Origin: Aphelocoma coerulescens
Lineage: Eukaryota > Chordata > Aves > Passeriformes > Corvidae
DNA: 64,000 nt
Direction of reading: 5' to 3'
NCBI RefSeq assembly: GCF_041296385.1
Contig: NC_091023.1
Coordinates: 11,594,924 to 11,658,923, forward strand
This document shows, piece after piece, positions 1 through 14,314 of the stretch; position 1 is the stretch's first letter; each line of letters begins with the position of its first letter. The notes beneath the pieces were generated by a model that was not told the DNA's origin, searched no databases, and worked only from the letters and a program-made list of their open reading frames with translations. The translations under genes were made by a program, and so were the position numbers.

Positions 1-3000
1 ATTTAAGAAGTAGCTATTACAATAGCTGGTTTGATAAGCCTTTGCTCTTGCAATTTGCTCCGTGACCCAATCAGAATACTCGAAGAGTTGTCTCCTATAC
101 AGGTGACCTTTCATCCAACACTAATGATTAACTATGCTTTATAAGCAAACCTACAACCTACTGCCCCCCAAACAACACACTAATTTTGGCCTTGTCTAGG
201 ACTGAAACAGAAAAATGGTGAGAAAGAGAGGAAAGGAAGACAGTGTTTCTTCTAAGTGCTTTGTATATACATCAGTGATATAATACCTTGAAGCAAACAA
301 TGCATCCATCGTGCTACACTCCTAAAATATGTTTTAGCAAATGTGAAAATAGTCCTATACTGTTAATAGGACACTGAATTGGAAGCAAAGTTCACTCAAC
401 TCCCATGCAAGCTTTCTTGTCTTTCTGGTTTGCTTTCGTGCCCTAGGTTTTTTTCTTTATGAAACATCCTTAAGACACTCCAAAACTACTCCACATCATC
501 CTCTTTACTCTTTATTATAAGCCATTTAATAAAATGCACCAGTAAGGAAGACAAAGAAAAGAATATTTAACTGGAGAGAGCAGCTTCATCACGGTTCAAG
601 ATAAAATAACTCTTTACAACACTTGAGTAAAAAACACAGAGAATGGAGTGGCTTCAAGGAAAGATAAAAGAATATGAAATAGGCTTGTAAAGAAAGAGGG
701 AAAATACCTGTAGGCCCAGAGGTGAGCCCAGTTTCTTCCCTTCCCTCTGCACAGTATCTTACATATCAAATGTAAAATGTAGATATTTCCTAAAGGCTGC
801 AGCCTCTCTTACTCTTCCATCTATTTTGCAAACCAAAGATACTCAGCTGGAAGCACACACATCCCTATCCCACGTACGATTAATGAGCAAAAAAGCATTC
901 TAGTAATCCCAGTATCTTTACCACTTCCATTTCCCCATGTCATGTCTTGCAAATACATCTTTTCTCCCATCAACTATTTCCTAGCACCTCCAAGCCCTAT
1001 TAGCTACCAAAGACGCCAAATTAATTGCACTAAATTTGGATCTTTAGTCTATGCTTTTCAAACTTTATTTGCTTGCTTACTTTGTATTTAAAGATTCCCC
1101 TGACAGAACAGTTTTGGGACACAGACACCATGTACTGCTATTTGAAAACAGCCTGATCTGTCCAACACAAATTTCTTCCACAGAACTGAAAGCTGATTAA
1201 AACACTGCTTGCCAAACATGCAGTTATCTATGAAAAAAAATAGCTGAAACTATTTTCCATTAAATGTCTATTTTGTTAGAAAGTGGAGGATATAAAGCAG
1301 CTAACACTGAATTTTCAAAATGGAAGTCTAGAGTTGTTTTTTCTTATATCAAGGGCAGCATATGTCACTAGCATATTATTAACATGGTAGTATTTATTAT
1401 ATTAAACAGTTGCATGATAAGAGCCTGAAAGTTTCAGAACTGCTTTTTCATTTTCAAGAAAACATTTCAGAGGTGGTATCAGTCTGTGTTTTATAATGGA
1501 TACTTTTTGAATTAAAATTACAGCACAAACATTCTGTACATATTCAAGTATGACAGATGTTCTGAGACAAACACCTATTTGTTTTTTGGGTTTTTTTGTA
1601 ACTCCATTAATTCTAAGCTAAGTGGTGATTACACTTCCTTATACTCTTCATACAAGATTTAACTCACTACTGAAGTTACAGCACAGATTAAGGAGAGAAA
1701 ACAGGTCAGACTTGAGGGCATTAGAGCCCTGAGTCTGCACTATGCAGTTGCTCAGGTGAGCTCCATTATATCTCCCAAAGAATACCAAGTACTGATGGAA
1801 GCTAAAAATTCCAACTACATTTCTTGGGAGACATCCTAGTGAGTGTGGTCACCTAGAAAAAATAGGAAGGCAAATTGCGTTGCTCTAATCCAAACCTACA
1901 TGGAAGTCTTGTGTACTTCATAGAAGGCAGTTTCCAACTATTACATGTATTTACCCAAAGTTCCACATACCTCAGTGGGTATGGGGATAGAGTACAATCA
2001 TTAACTGCACTACTATATGCCAATGCAGACATTTTCATGCTAAAATTCAGCATATGAAACTTAGGGTGTTTGTCAAAAATGTAGATTGCATCTGTACAAG
2101 TTGATATAGACAATTTAAAACCTGACACTTTGATCTATCACCAACTGTCACAAGTTAAACTTTTCAAATTCTGCTGAAGCAACTTGAAATTACATCACCT
2201 TCTCCTCCACCCTCCCACCAAACACTACTACAGTCTAGTCAAATAGAAAGAACAAAAAGTTTAAATGATAGGCAGTCAGAAATTTGTATTTTCAAGTTAT
2301 TCCCACTTCAAAGCTGGGCCACCAACTTTCTCAACAATACAGCAAACACCCCAAGAGTAGATACAATTTCTAGTTTGTCATAATCTGGAATACTACTAAG
2401 TAGTAACAAACTACCTCGATTTTGGGTGCATCTAAGCTAAACTTAGACATTTAAATCACTATATGCTCCCACAGGTTGAGCTGCCGCTTCTAGCTGCCAC
2501 AGGTCTGGGCTTGCACTAGTCACATCCTGCATTTGATGTTGTCAACAGAAAGCCCAAACCCTTCTGAAGTAGGCTTTTTAACCAGGTAGATCATATAAAT
2601 AAAGCAAGGATAGGGGTTCACAAGCCCCAACTCAGCTATGTCTCAGAGTTAGGTGAGAATTTGAGCAAATACAGTAGTTTGCATCTCCTCTACTTGTCAC
2701 ACTCAGTGACCTCTGAGCAGCATTCTTGAATCAATAAGCACAAAACTCTGGATTCTTGAACTCCTTGACTGTCATTCAAAGCTTAGTCATGGCAGGTTAA
2801 CATCTTTAGAATGTCTTCCCTTAAGGGACATAAGCACACAGATTCCCATGGGAGCAACTATCCCAGTACAGCTGTAACATTTATGACAACAGAGCTAGAA
2901 TCAGTGGTATGAAAACTCAACACTTGTACATACTTATGCACTTCATTTTTTCTCCTCCTTAAGTTAGCCTTTAGCTGGCAACTAGGTATTTTACACTAAA

Positions 3001-5201
3001 ATCAGGCATTTAAAGTCCTCCAAGCTAAAGAAGTACGAAAATTACAGTAAGGAAAAATTCTCTTTACTTTAAAAAACAAATTACTATTTAAAGAGATACC
3101 CTTAGTGCTGACTAGTACTGACCTTAGTACTTCCAGGAATAGGCCCTCTCCTTTCCTGAGAAACAAAGTCTGTTTTTTTCAAATATTTTCACAGGACAGC
3201 CTACCTTCCTTCTCTACGTCAGTAGCGTCATGACATTTTATTTCTTTACTCCATGAACTTATGTAGATAAACATTCTCATTGAACCAAAGTTTCAAAGTT
3301 TAGCAAAAAAGTACTCTTTGATGAGGACTACAACTTCCATCCAGTTGGTTTCAAAGCTGTGTTACAGCAACCACACTCAAGTAAGAATATTCTACCATTC
3401 AGACATAAGTGGACGTAAAATATTCGCAGCTACTCTGAATACACAGTCAAAGGCCCAAGGTTTTAAAAAACAACTGAAAATTAGATGTCTCTCTAAGCTG
3501 TGAGTGCTTAAACATTTTTAACACTTGAAGGCAGGCAATAATGCTTAACTTGTAATGGTATTAAATCTTGAAATCATACTTCAGTAATGACAGGACATCA
3601 ATAGACTCCAGATGCAAAAGATTTTGTTTTTTGACAGTAGAACTCTGGACACTTGCTACTCTTTCCAGGCTCACAGAAGAGAGGTCATTCATTATTTTAT
3701 TTCTGTTTTGTTAAACCCAAAACTATTTAAACAACCAGTTGCTGTTAAGTGGCATCCAAACAGAACGCACCATTACACAAGTTTAACAGAAAGTATTTGT
3801 AATGATGGAAGACTATTACCCATAGAAAAAAACTATGAACTAAGATGAAAGCTTTATTATTATTACAGCCTTGCTTATTTCCAAATAACTACACAGGTGA
3901 TATAGTTATCTAAACACAGAGCTGTTCCCTCAAAACTCCTCTTTTCCCAAAATTATCAAAACTTACAAGTTCCCTTTTCTTTCTTCTGTCCCTCTCCCAA
4001 AGCAGTAAGGATGCATCAAAATACAGAACAGTAAATTATTCTAATGAGACACTTGCAGTGCTGAGAAGTACAATATTACCACTCAATATGGAGATGCTGT
4101 ACTTCAGTACTGAACCCAAAAAGCATTACTGTAAGCCAAACCCCTGTCAGTTGACCTAAGCATCAGTGTCTACATGTTCCAGTTCCTCCCAGAGTGATGC
4201 CGGAGCGGAATGGGAGAAGAGGTGTGGAACCAATGCTTAGGTGTATACACCATTAGAGAGCAACAGAATTCTCCGTGCTTTTGTAAAAATCGTGTTTATC
4301 TGGAATACTCTATCCCATCACAGTGGGCCTCGGTCAAGAGACATGAATTCCAGCTGAAAAACAGAAGGGTGATCTTAAAGAAGTTAACTAATAAAACCTG
4401 TATTATTTAACCTGGCAACAAGGCTGTAAATACTTTCTGTAAGTGCAAGAATAAAACATCAAGGGAAGAAAATAGAGAATAGTATTGAGACAGTTAGCAG
4501 GCAAACAGCTATGAGAAACTTTCATGCTGCAAATTACACGATCCTAGATTTTGAGAAATGACATGCTTAAAGAATATCCCAGGAGGACTCAAGAATTAAA
4601 AAGGCAAGTGTGAGGTCTCTTACTAAGCCTACTCCTGGAGAGTATTCACTGTCCTTACAGACAACTAACAAGTTCTGTTGTCCTACTATGCCTACCAGAG
4701 AGAGGAGATGCTCATGCTGCTCAGGTAGAAATCTCTTTAAAGGCCCAATTCCTACAGAAAGCTAGTCCCCTCCTCTGGATCTTTTGGCTAAGGAAGTAAC
4801 TAGAACACCATTCTTGTTATCTTAACAGCCATTCACTTTCTCAGGTGTAAGAACTCAGAGAAGACACAGCAAAGAAGCAAACACCTGTATTACCTACAAT
4901 TTGTGAAGCTTTTCCTGTCCTTGTCCCATGGCACCTACCACTGAAGCTCTGTTATGACTGAGGAGAGAAAACTTGACCCCACACCTTCTCCTGGGAAGAA
5001 GAAGGGGAGGCAGAAGACAGCCCTTCACAAAGCAAGCTACTGCAGTAAGCAGCAAGTTCTAGGATTTAAAAATAAAAAACCACAAACCATATACCACACT
5101 TTTGGATAGGGTTAGTCTGTGCAGAGGTTGTTTATCCAGCTTGATCCTTCTATTGCTGTGTCACTCTGTGCCCATATGTTCATGTTTGATATCTGCCACA
5201 T

Positions 5202-5240
5202 TGGGGGGGGGAGGCAGGGGGAGGGATTGGGTGGGGGAGG
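5202..5240 (+). repeat. G-rich tract, potential G-quadruplex
   Basis: The plus strand carries a run of nine G, then G5, G3, G3 and G5 blocks separated by one to five bases. This satisfies a four-tract quadruplex pattern. It is isolated in AT-rich sequence, so it stands out from the surroundings. Function is unknown. Confidence 0.6.
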
Positions 5241-8200
5241 AAACTTGCCAAAGTTAATATATTCCAAAAACCAAACCAGTTATTCCATTTGTGAAAAGAG
5301 CTCCATGTAGAACTAGAAGACAAACATAGGAGTCCTATGAAAGTGCAACAGAGAAAATTTGTAATTGAGTTGCTAACATCCAATTCAATTGGTATTTCAC
5401 AATGGGTTACAGAAGAGAGAAAGTCAAAACACTAATTGAACTCTGCTGTTAGATCAATTAGCACTATCACCTGCTATCTGGTTTTGATTTGTCATCTTAC
5501 TGAGCTGACTTTCCAAATAGTCTGATGATATTTTGTTGAAGGAAAACAGTATTGCAAATCTGAGTCTACAGAAGAAACCAATTCTTAGCTGAAAGGGGAG
5601 CAGCTTTTAAGTTAAAACACAATATACAATTTGGTGATGCAGAGTGATCTACTTGGCTTACTTCTGATAGAAGTTTTTAAGATGCTCCCACACCACTAAA
5701 ATAGGGTTAAAATAATTGTATAATAGCACAGTTGAGTTCTAAAAGGGTTTCCAGTAATTGCAAGGTAGATGTGAAACTGCAACAAAACAGATGCCACAAA
5801 CAGAAGCAACACTAGTTTAGAACAGGCAGACTGCTGAGAACAGGTTGAGGGAGTTGATAGTGTTTCTGGTGATACTTACAGGTATTACCAGCAGGAACCA
5901 TAGTTAGCATTCAAGTGTGAGATCTCAATCTGATAAAAACCTCAAGATTCTGTCTGAATGAAATATACAAATTAAGAAGTTTTTCAAAACAGATGATACA
6001 ATTGTTTATCCACTGACTTGTTACTTAATAGGAAACTACTTTATTTAAACAAGAATAGTTTTAACAGCTTTTGACTAAGTCTGTGACAGAAACAAAAGCC
6101 TGATAACACACAGGGAACATACTTTATTCCAGGCAACCTCTGGAAGCCATGAAGTATAGCAACAAGTGTGGTCACTGCATTGCATCTTGAAAGTGACAGA
6201 CTGAGATTACTTTGCCTGTCACTTCAGTGGAGTCTCACAGGCAATTTTACATTTAGTTTAAGTGTATTCCCAAAAATTAACTCATTGCTACATTTCTATT
6301 TACCTCAAGTTTTTACATAGTTCTCAGGTTCTACCTTATTTGAGGTCTTCTCCATAAAGCACAATGAAGTTGGAATTTTCAGTCCCCATTCTGTTCCAAC
6401 TCCAGTTTGGTTTGGACACTCTGTCAAGAACCTCTAAACTATAAAAAAAAAGTATGGCCATAGTGCTCAAATATGTCAACAATAGGAGGCATTAAAGTGG
6501 TACCATTCCTTCACACAGTAAATTTCACAAAATTAATCTTTCCTCTTCACAGCTAATCTGAAGAGAGCTCAGTTTCCACCCACTCCATGGAGCATTTAAA
6601 TCTGCAGACTGAGGTTTGCAGTGGCATTTCCCTTAACACGCTTCTTCCAATTCTAGTTACAAAGCGCTGGTGAAAGTTCTGAGGGGCTGTCAAGAGCCAG
6701 GTACCCAGCATGGATACATTCAGTTTCAAATCTACAAATATGCAGCAGAACTATATCAACTTAAGAGCTGCCATACAGGAAATTTGACAAATGCCTATTT
6801 GGTATCTTACTTTTGGCAAAGGAATATATTTGCTGTTCTGCCAAGCTTCTTGTAACTGAGTAAGGGAGTGAAACTAGCTTCTTTAATCTACATTCTTATG
6901 GTATAATGTGGGTCCTTATTTTTATTACCAGTCTTTTATTGTAGAAAATTATCTGCTAAATACAACAGACAGAATACTACCAGAGTAAGATATGGCAGCA
7001 TCCACTATCACTGCATAAACTTGAAAAACATTGTGGAACCGACTGCAGTAGATCTTTAAAGGACAAGCTTTAACACTTGGAATCCTGGCTTAAAGCTTGC
7101 CAAAGTTATGCAGCTCCCATCCCTTTCATTAAATGAGATTCAGCTGAAATTGTGTTTTCTCCAGCTGTTTAACTTAAAGATCTCATATATACCTACCTAG
7201 CAATGTGGCTGCTTCTCAGGTGCTGTTGACTCAGACTTATTGACACAGCTTATGACTGTCTGCTGTCCTTGTTCAGCTGAGCTATTTCCTACCTTCCCCT
7301 CACCCCTGTACAATGGGTAAGTTCATCAAGCCATCATACCTGAAACAACTGCAAAGCTCAAAACAAGTGAAGTCTTAAGGAGAAATTACAGTTTCCACTC
7401 AGTAAGTTGGTTATTAATAATGGATATCCTTGAAATAGAGGAAGAAAACACTCACTCTAAGGAAGGCAGAGTTCCAAGTTTATATTCAGTATACAGCCTA
7501 TTAATATGAGGCCTCAGTTACTTTCTTCATTAGTGCTCTTTAAATGCACAGCCACATCTCACCTGTGATCAGAAGATTCAGTTACATTACACACACCTTC
7601 CAGGACAGGACACTCCCTACACTGAATAAGCTAATTACATAAGGGATTTGACATTAGAAGACACAGAACATTATTAACTTGGATAAGATGCCAACCTCTA
7701 GCCCTGACATTAACCACATCTTACAATATTACCTTGTCCAAAAACACACATCTATCACATGCTTCACAAAGGCATATATGATGTAAAGAGAGCTTCTCCT
7801 CACTAACTGAAGGAGTTAAAGTAAGCAACTAATCATTACACCAGTATCAAGGATATGTAATTCAAGTCTCTTGATGAGTGGGTGGGATGCAGGTGTGTGT
7901 TTTTCCTTTTCTTTAGGACTAGAGGGAAGGAGGAGGAGGACAGGCATGGGGGATATTGGAGTCCACCATGACTGGTGTTACTATGCATTGTTTCCATCTT
8001 TCCTTTTGTGGTGCCTCAACTCATTTATATTGCTCCTGCTCCAAAAAAAACTCATGTTTTCAACTCAGAAGATACTATGTAAGAGTGTATTTTTGATTTC
8101 CACATTTATTTACCTGTACTTTTACATCAAAGCAGCCTTGGACTAGAGCAGAGGTACAGAACAGACTTCAAGCACATAAAAGCCCACATACACAGATAAT

Positions 8201-10177
8201 TTCTCCTACCTAGGGCTTGTAAGACAAACTATCACAAGCTCAAAGTAAGGCAAGTAAGACAGACATGGAGAAAAATGAGGGAGAACAAAACAGCATACAC
8301 GCTTTCTAAAAACAAACATAGCATAAGTCTAGACCTAGCTACCTAGGGGCATGAGTTTCTCAGAAACCTGTTTTTTCCTAACAGTTTTACTGTTAGAAAC
8401 TACACCTCAAAAATCAAGGTAAAAAATTAGAGTTACTGATCTGCATTAATAAAAATTGGTATTAACCATGCTTCAAACAGCCAGCCACAAAACTGAAAGA
8501 GGTGCACACTACTAGTATTAAGTCTAATGCCCATCTCAGGGCTTGACAGCCTTCTGAAAGTTTAACACCTTTGTTCCCCAAAAATCATACATACATCAGA
8601 AAATAAAAAACACATTTGTATTCTTTTATTTCCAGCTTTACAAAAATCTATCAACTATTTGCCCTTCTTTACACTAAGTTTACTTATTTGGACTTCATGC
8701 AATACAACACAAGTTGTTCTGAAAGCAGAATAAATGTGAAATATACCTTGCCTTTCAGATCTTAAAAAAAGCCATCTTATTCAAAAAGTACCAGGGACCT
8801 CAGCTTCCATTTTGAAACACCAAATTGCTCCCTACAACTCAAGGTTCGCATTCCAGAAGGTGACTCAGACCCTTTCATACCTTTTATGAAGGTCAGATCT
8901 TTGCAGTTCAGCACGTGCACTTTATTGAGGACACTATCAAAGCAAATCATTCAGAAAACACAGAGAAAATGGGATTTTCCCCCTAGTCCCTGAGCCAGCA
9001 GGGTATTACTACACACTAACAGCATCCTTCCACAGTTTCTTCTCCAAACACACCTTTGTCTGTTCGTAAGATTTGGGTTTTTTTCACCTTCCTTATCACC
9101 CAAGAAAACGGAGCTCTTTTTATCAGGTTGTGATCAATGAAAAACTATTTATTCAGGGGTAGAAGTAGTCAAATGTGAGAAGGGCCAAGTAACTTCCTGA
9201 GGTCCTCCCCAAACTGGCTTACTACAAGAATCCTAACAAGAGAGGCTTTTCTGGAGCAACCAAGGGCAACTATGGCTTGAACATCATTGCTAGTATTTCT
9301 CATGCATCTTCAATATTCAAGTCCAGTATTAAACTACCATGATTAACTTTTTCGTTAATACACCTAAGTTTTCAATTTTTCCTATATTAAAGTTTCCCCT
9401 TCCAGAGTTGACCATCTACTGCTCTCATGGCAGCTTTCTGCCAAATTGTACAGAGTACCTTCATGAGTCAAGTTAGACTGGCAACAGTCAGTACATTGCA
9501 AGACAAGCCGTATTACAGACAGGGAGAGTAAACAGATTGGTTCTGTGTCCTCAAACCCTGGCTGCCAGACAGAATTGAAGGAGAATATGACTGCATTTTT
9601 ACACAGTTGGATTCTACCAACTTGATGGCGGGACAAGGAGAACCATTGCTCCTCAAACTAAACTTCGTACTAAAGCAACCATTGCTGGCACCTGAAAGCA
9701 GGGAGGAGAAGCCAGTTGACTTAGTCCTGTCCTCCAGAGACATTCTACATTTGATACATTGCTAAAATTTCTTTATTTTCAGAAGATAGCTTTGAAGCAT
9801 GAATTCAGCAAACTGTTTTGTTAAAAAAAGACATCCTGAGACAAGTGGCTACATACAAGCATTTTTTTCATTATTGATCACCACTAAGAACTGCAAATAG
9901 TTTTGCTCCTTGAGAAGCACTTTATTTCATGCAAACTGAAAAAAAATAAATACATCAGGAAGAAAAAAGTTATTATTTTTGCAGTTACCAACCTCATGTC
10001 CTAAGTTAAAACTGAGCTATTAAAACTCTCAACAAGAAGTTGCTTTATATACTGTCAGAAATCTGTTGTGATACTATACAGGGATTAAAATATTAAGAAC
10101 ACATTTAAAATATTACTTCAGAAAACTAAGAACACTCACCCAAAGCTAGTATATTACTTTACAAAAAAAGTAATTTT

Positions 10178-10207
10178 TATATATATATATATATATATAC
10201 ATATATA
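10178..10207. repeat. TA dinucleotide microsatellite
   Basis: About ten to fourteen alternating TA units follow a T run and grade into an AAAT-like tail. This is simple sequence with no further meaning visible. Confidence 0.85.
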
Positions 10208-12372
10208 AATAAATACATCTGATGTACTACTACCTTCAGAATCAGAACTGAACGGGGCAGTGACAGCTTGATGAAAAAAGCATAACAGAGTTCACAAAGT
10301 GCTTTTTAGGGAGTGTTACTAATTTGACAGGTGATGAACAGGACACTGATCATCCAAGAGGCCAATGGGAGATCCCAGAAACATGCAGGGTTAAGTTTTT
10401 GCCAATGAAATAGTACACCATGTTGTACAACTTTGGCATTTGAGTATACTTTGTCACAAGAATTTAGCCTCAGTTTGACAAAAGACAGATCCATGGTCAA
10501 AAGTGTTCTACATGATGCTTACCAATTAGTTTGTTAGAAAATATAGCATGGCCTATAAATACAAGATTAACACAGATAGCTGTGAGATTTATTTAGCTGC
10601 AAATTAGGTACACACGTGTAGTTTACTTAATAACTTTCCTACTTTTACTTCAGCTTCATCACTTAGAAACAAAAGGAATTTAGTCAGGTTATGTTTCTGG
10701 ATTGCTGCCGAGTAAGTAACTATACTGGGGATGTAAGGATCCACATGGAAATTGATCATGTGTCCATTGATGGCATTAAAGCTAAATGCATTATATTTTT
10801 GCTACACTGCTGCAGAAAGAAGAGTGGTGTTGTCACCTATAGCTTTAGGCCTCAAATTTAGGAATGATTTTAAAAGAACAAGTTTTCAATTACAGTTTTT
10901 TTCTGTAATATTTATGCTCTGGGTTTGAAGACAGTCAAAGTACAATATAAAAACTGAAAAAAAAAAACCAAAACACCAACAACCCACCAAAACAAAAAAC
11001 CAACTTGTGCACGATTCCTGATTAGGAATGACAGCTTTGATTATTAATTTACTGGGAAGATGTAGAATATTTCCCCTAATGGTCATTTTGGCCTGAAGAA
11101 CTTTTGCAAGACATCAAAAGACTCCATTTTCATAAGCTCTTACTCAACAGGTTGGCACTCCTGCTGAAGTAGATCTGCTATATTAGTAAGTAGTAATGTC
11201 ACACTGGCTGACCTACAATTTTTCTATTAACAGCTGAGACATGTTTAGGTTCCTACCTATGGAACCATTTGAAGACTGAAGACTTAGAGGTTGTTAATTC
11301 AAGTTGACTACTCATATTTTTCTCAGAAAGACCCTAAGAACAGAAAAAAAAAAAATCTGATTACCTAACACAACAATAAGATACACCAAACAATAAAAAT
11401 TAAAAATAACTTTGCATTTAAGATCAAAAGAACTGAGGCACTCACAATCAGCTGCATTTTACAAATATAGAAACTATTACAAGTTAAAAACAAGTAAATT
11501 TCCAAAATCTTTAAATATTCTTTACAGAATTTATTCACCAGAACATTGTTTTTAAACTTCTTAGTTCAAATACAACATATTTTGTTAAAATACCAGCTGC
11601 AAAAACTGAAATACTAATATTTTCATAAGTATATTTAACTCCTATCAATATTTATTAAGTAGACTACCAAACAATAGAAAGCTATAGTTATTTTTCCAGT
11701 GCTTTCATGTCCATTACGTTTATTTTTACATACATAAAATGAAACTTAAGAACTTTTAGCTTAATGAAACTCTTAATAATAAATTTCAGAAACCTCAGAA
11801 ATCAAATACCAAAAAAAAAAAAACCAAACCAAAACCCCAAGCCTGTACAACTAGAACTCTAGTTTTCAGATTGGAGAACTGGAAAGAAGAGACTACACCA
11901 GAGATAAACAGAAATAATCACAGCAATGCTTGCTAGCTTTTAATGTCTTATGAAAGTATATCCACAGTGACAGTTCCCATAAGAAAATCTTGAAAAATTA
12001 ATTCAAGAGCTCAGAATTTCTTTTCTTTCTCATTATGACAGATGTACTTCAAATTTATCAAGTAGTAACTACTCAACTCCTCTTTCTGACAGCCTTTAAA
12101 GCACCAGGAAGCTCAAAATTCATATTACACACAACACAAACTGTGGAAGTTATTCTGTTTGAGTAAAGTTTTGCATTACAGTGTTAGAGGCTCTGAATCA
12201 ATATTATTTCTGCTGAACAAGGCAGGAAGAAAAAAAAAACTGAAGTCTTTTTAAGGAAAAAAAAAGGGATTTAAAATAAAAATTATTACTGCATGGCTAC
12301 ACATAATAAAAACACTTCCAAAACAAACTACACACTCTCTGAAAGCATTCCTAAGTTCCATGCCAGACTTAC

Positions 12373-13082
12373 AGAATAAATTTAGGCCAGTACCAAGCAC
12401 TCATTTCTTCCCCGTGTGTAAATGCGACACAATCAGGCCTCACATGCAGGCCTCTCTCTCCAACACAGGCAGGACCTTTGTTCGATACGTCGATGTTTTT
12501 CCCCCAAAGCCCTTGACATAACTTTCCATTCTTTCCCCTATTTTTTTCCGGTTCCCCGTCTAGACTTTGGGACTCCCGAGCCGTGCAAACCCCCGCCTGC
12601 CGGAGAGCCCGTGCACTCGGAAGGGGGAAGGGGGAACAATAAAAAAGTTGGACACAGGAAGACGGGCCTGCAGGTCTGGCGAGAGCCCCGGCCTCGGTTC
12701 CTTCCCTTCCCCGGATCACCGGGGCAGCAGTCGGGAGCCCCAGTGCCACCAGCCCCCCCCCCCCCCCCCCCAACCTCGTCCCACTACCCAGCCCCCCGGG
12801 AAAAGGAAAAGAGGAAGAGCCAGGCAGGAAAGGCAGAACCCAGCGTTTGATCAGCCTCCAAGTACGACGCATTATGCAAGCAAACGCAAGGACCAGGCAA
12901 CTTGCTTCTTGACTGAAAACAAGAAAAACATCAGCTCTAAAACATTTAGCTGAGAAAATAATCCCTTTCGTGGGCAGCCAGCTTTGTGACTCCGACCCCA
13001 TGGGCGCCTCCGTTTTCTGCCCACCTTCTTCCTCCCCCCAAAAAAGCTTGTGAAATATGGACGTCGGCCGATTGTTTAGCAT
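12373..13082 (-). other. Open frame ending at a strong donor, possible alternative first exon
   Basis: On the minus strand an ATG at 13082 opens 237 codons. The frame closes just after a consensus donor: the exon would end at 12373 and be followed by GTAAGT. The translation is not recognisable. It contains a glycine run that is simply the complement of the C19 tract, and shows no domain. The donor could serve an alternative non-coding first exon of TRIP12. The open frame itself is probably a chance effect of GC-rich DNA. Confidence 0.25.
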
Positions 13083-13528
13083 TTTTACCGAGCTGGGCAG
13101 GGGGAAAAGAAAGAGAAATTGCTATTTTTTTCTTTAAGATATTCCATAGCTCCTTCAGAGGAGAGAGAAAAAAAATTAAAGGGGGGTGGGAAAGAAAGGA
13201 GCACTAGGGAAAAGGGGGCCAAGTGGAGTGGGGGAGGGAAGACGGGGAAGGGCATCGAAATCGGCACGGCAGTGTCAACACTGACACTGCCCTTTTGTAT
13301 CAGCAGCCACATAGGGCCCGCGGAGAGGTGGCCGCGCTGCCGCCCCCCCTCCCCGCCAGGCGACCCGGGAGAGGCACGGTGGCCCCAGCACCCCCGCCCG
13401 GCGTGGGGGAGCGAGGGATGTCCCTGCAGCGGGCTCGGGGACCTGGCCATTTTATCAGCTTCGTTTCCACCCCTTCCCTCCACGGCGAGGGCCCCACTCC
13501 ACCCCTCCGGGCCGCCCCACACACTCAC

Positions 13529-14250
13529 CAGCGCGGCGCCGTGTCGTTCCCGGCTCCCCTTCGCCCCCCCACCCCTATCTGCAACAATGCTCCGGGATGG
13601 CGCCGCTCCCCTCCCCCTGCCCCGGGCCGCCAGGAAGGGCAGCTCGGCTAATGCCAGGATGACACAACAGGCCCGGCCCGGAGCCGCCGAGGGGCCCAGC
13701 GAGCGCCCCGCCGCCCCGCGCCCGCCCCCCCCGGCGCCCCCCGACCGAGCGGAGGAGCCCCGGGTACCTAGTTTGTCCCGGTGCGGCCTCCGCAGACGCT
13801 CCTTGCCTCCCTCCTCCCGGCAGCAGCCGCCTCGCTTCCCTTCAATTATCAGCTGAAGCCGCAGCACCGAGCGACGCCTCGTCCGCCGCCTCCGCCGCCG
13901 AACCCCTTCCAGCGGCGCGAGGAGAAGGCCGCGGGACTACTTTCTCCTGGCGCCGGGGCCCCACCGGGGCCCGCGCGCGCCCCGGGACGGCGGGCGGCCC
14001 CTGCCCCGGCTGCCGCCCCCCGCGCAGCCCCCGCCGCGGCCCGGAGCGCGGCCCGCTCGCTGCGCTCGGCGGAGCCGCGGACGGTATCCCTCCGCCGGGG
14101 TCGTCACCTCGGGTCCGCGGGAATGTCCCCCCCTCCGGGCGGCCGGGGCGCGGCCGAGGCGCGGGTCGCTGATGGCACCGGCGGCGGGGGTCAGACCCTG
14201 CCCGGCACCGCGGGACCGCCGCGGCTGCTCCTTTAAGAGGGGGCCGGGCT
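13529..14250 (-). other. TRIP12: Probable TRIP12 5' non-coding first exon
   Basis: TRIP12 is a HECT-type E3 ubiquitin ligase; only its 5' end would be in this window. A strong minus-strand donor (GTGAGT directly left of 13529) lies in the densest part of the CpG island. It would terminate a leftward-transcribed exon beginning somewhere below about 14.25 kb. No TRIP12 coding sequence is visible, which fits a non-coding first exon followed by a long intron. The identity is inferred only from conserved gene order with FBXO36 and SLC16A14, not from protein similarity. The transcription start cannot be fixed from sequence, so the right boundary is approximate. Several other minus-strand donors exist in the island and could be used instead. 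Confidence 0.4.
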
Positions 14251-14284
14251 AGCGGTGACCCCGCGCGATGTCCGCCCCTTCCTG

Positions 14285-14298
14285 GTTGCCATGGAGAC
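14285..14298 (+). promoter_or_regulatory. RFX X-box-like palindrome
   Basis: The 14 bases GTTGCCATGGAGAC match the imperfect palindrome bound by RFX factors (GTTGCC plus a nearly symmetrical right half). It sits centrally in the presumed bidirectional promoter, 30 bases from a YY1 motif. RFX sites are typical of genes active in ciliated cells; that link is family knowledge, not shown here. Confidence 0.6.
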
Positions 14299-14314
14299 CG
14301 CTTGCCGGCGTCCC

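Larger units (their letters stand above)
1..12372 (-). other. Presumed TRIP12 first intron, no coding exon seen
   Basis: About 12.4 kb of AT-rich sequence lies left of the CpG island. The open frames in it are all under 95 codons, start at random, and resemble no protein I know. None carries the serine-rich, basic N-terminus expected of TRIP12, so the first coding exon must lie left of the window. The assignment to TRIP12 is an inference from the neighbouring genes: FBXO36 and SLC16A14 follow on the right, and TRIP12 is their known head-to-head neighbour. Within it I see only simple sequence: a G-rich tract at 5202-5240, a TA run at 10178-10207, and A-rich or CA-rich stretches near 10955-11005 and 11810-11845. 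I recognised no interspersed repeat here. Confidence 0.5.
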
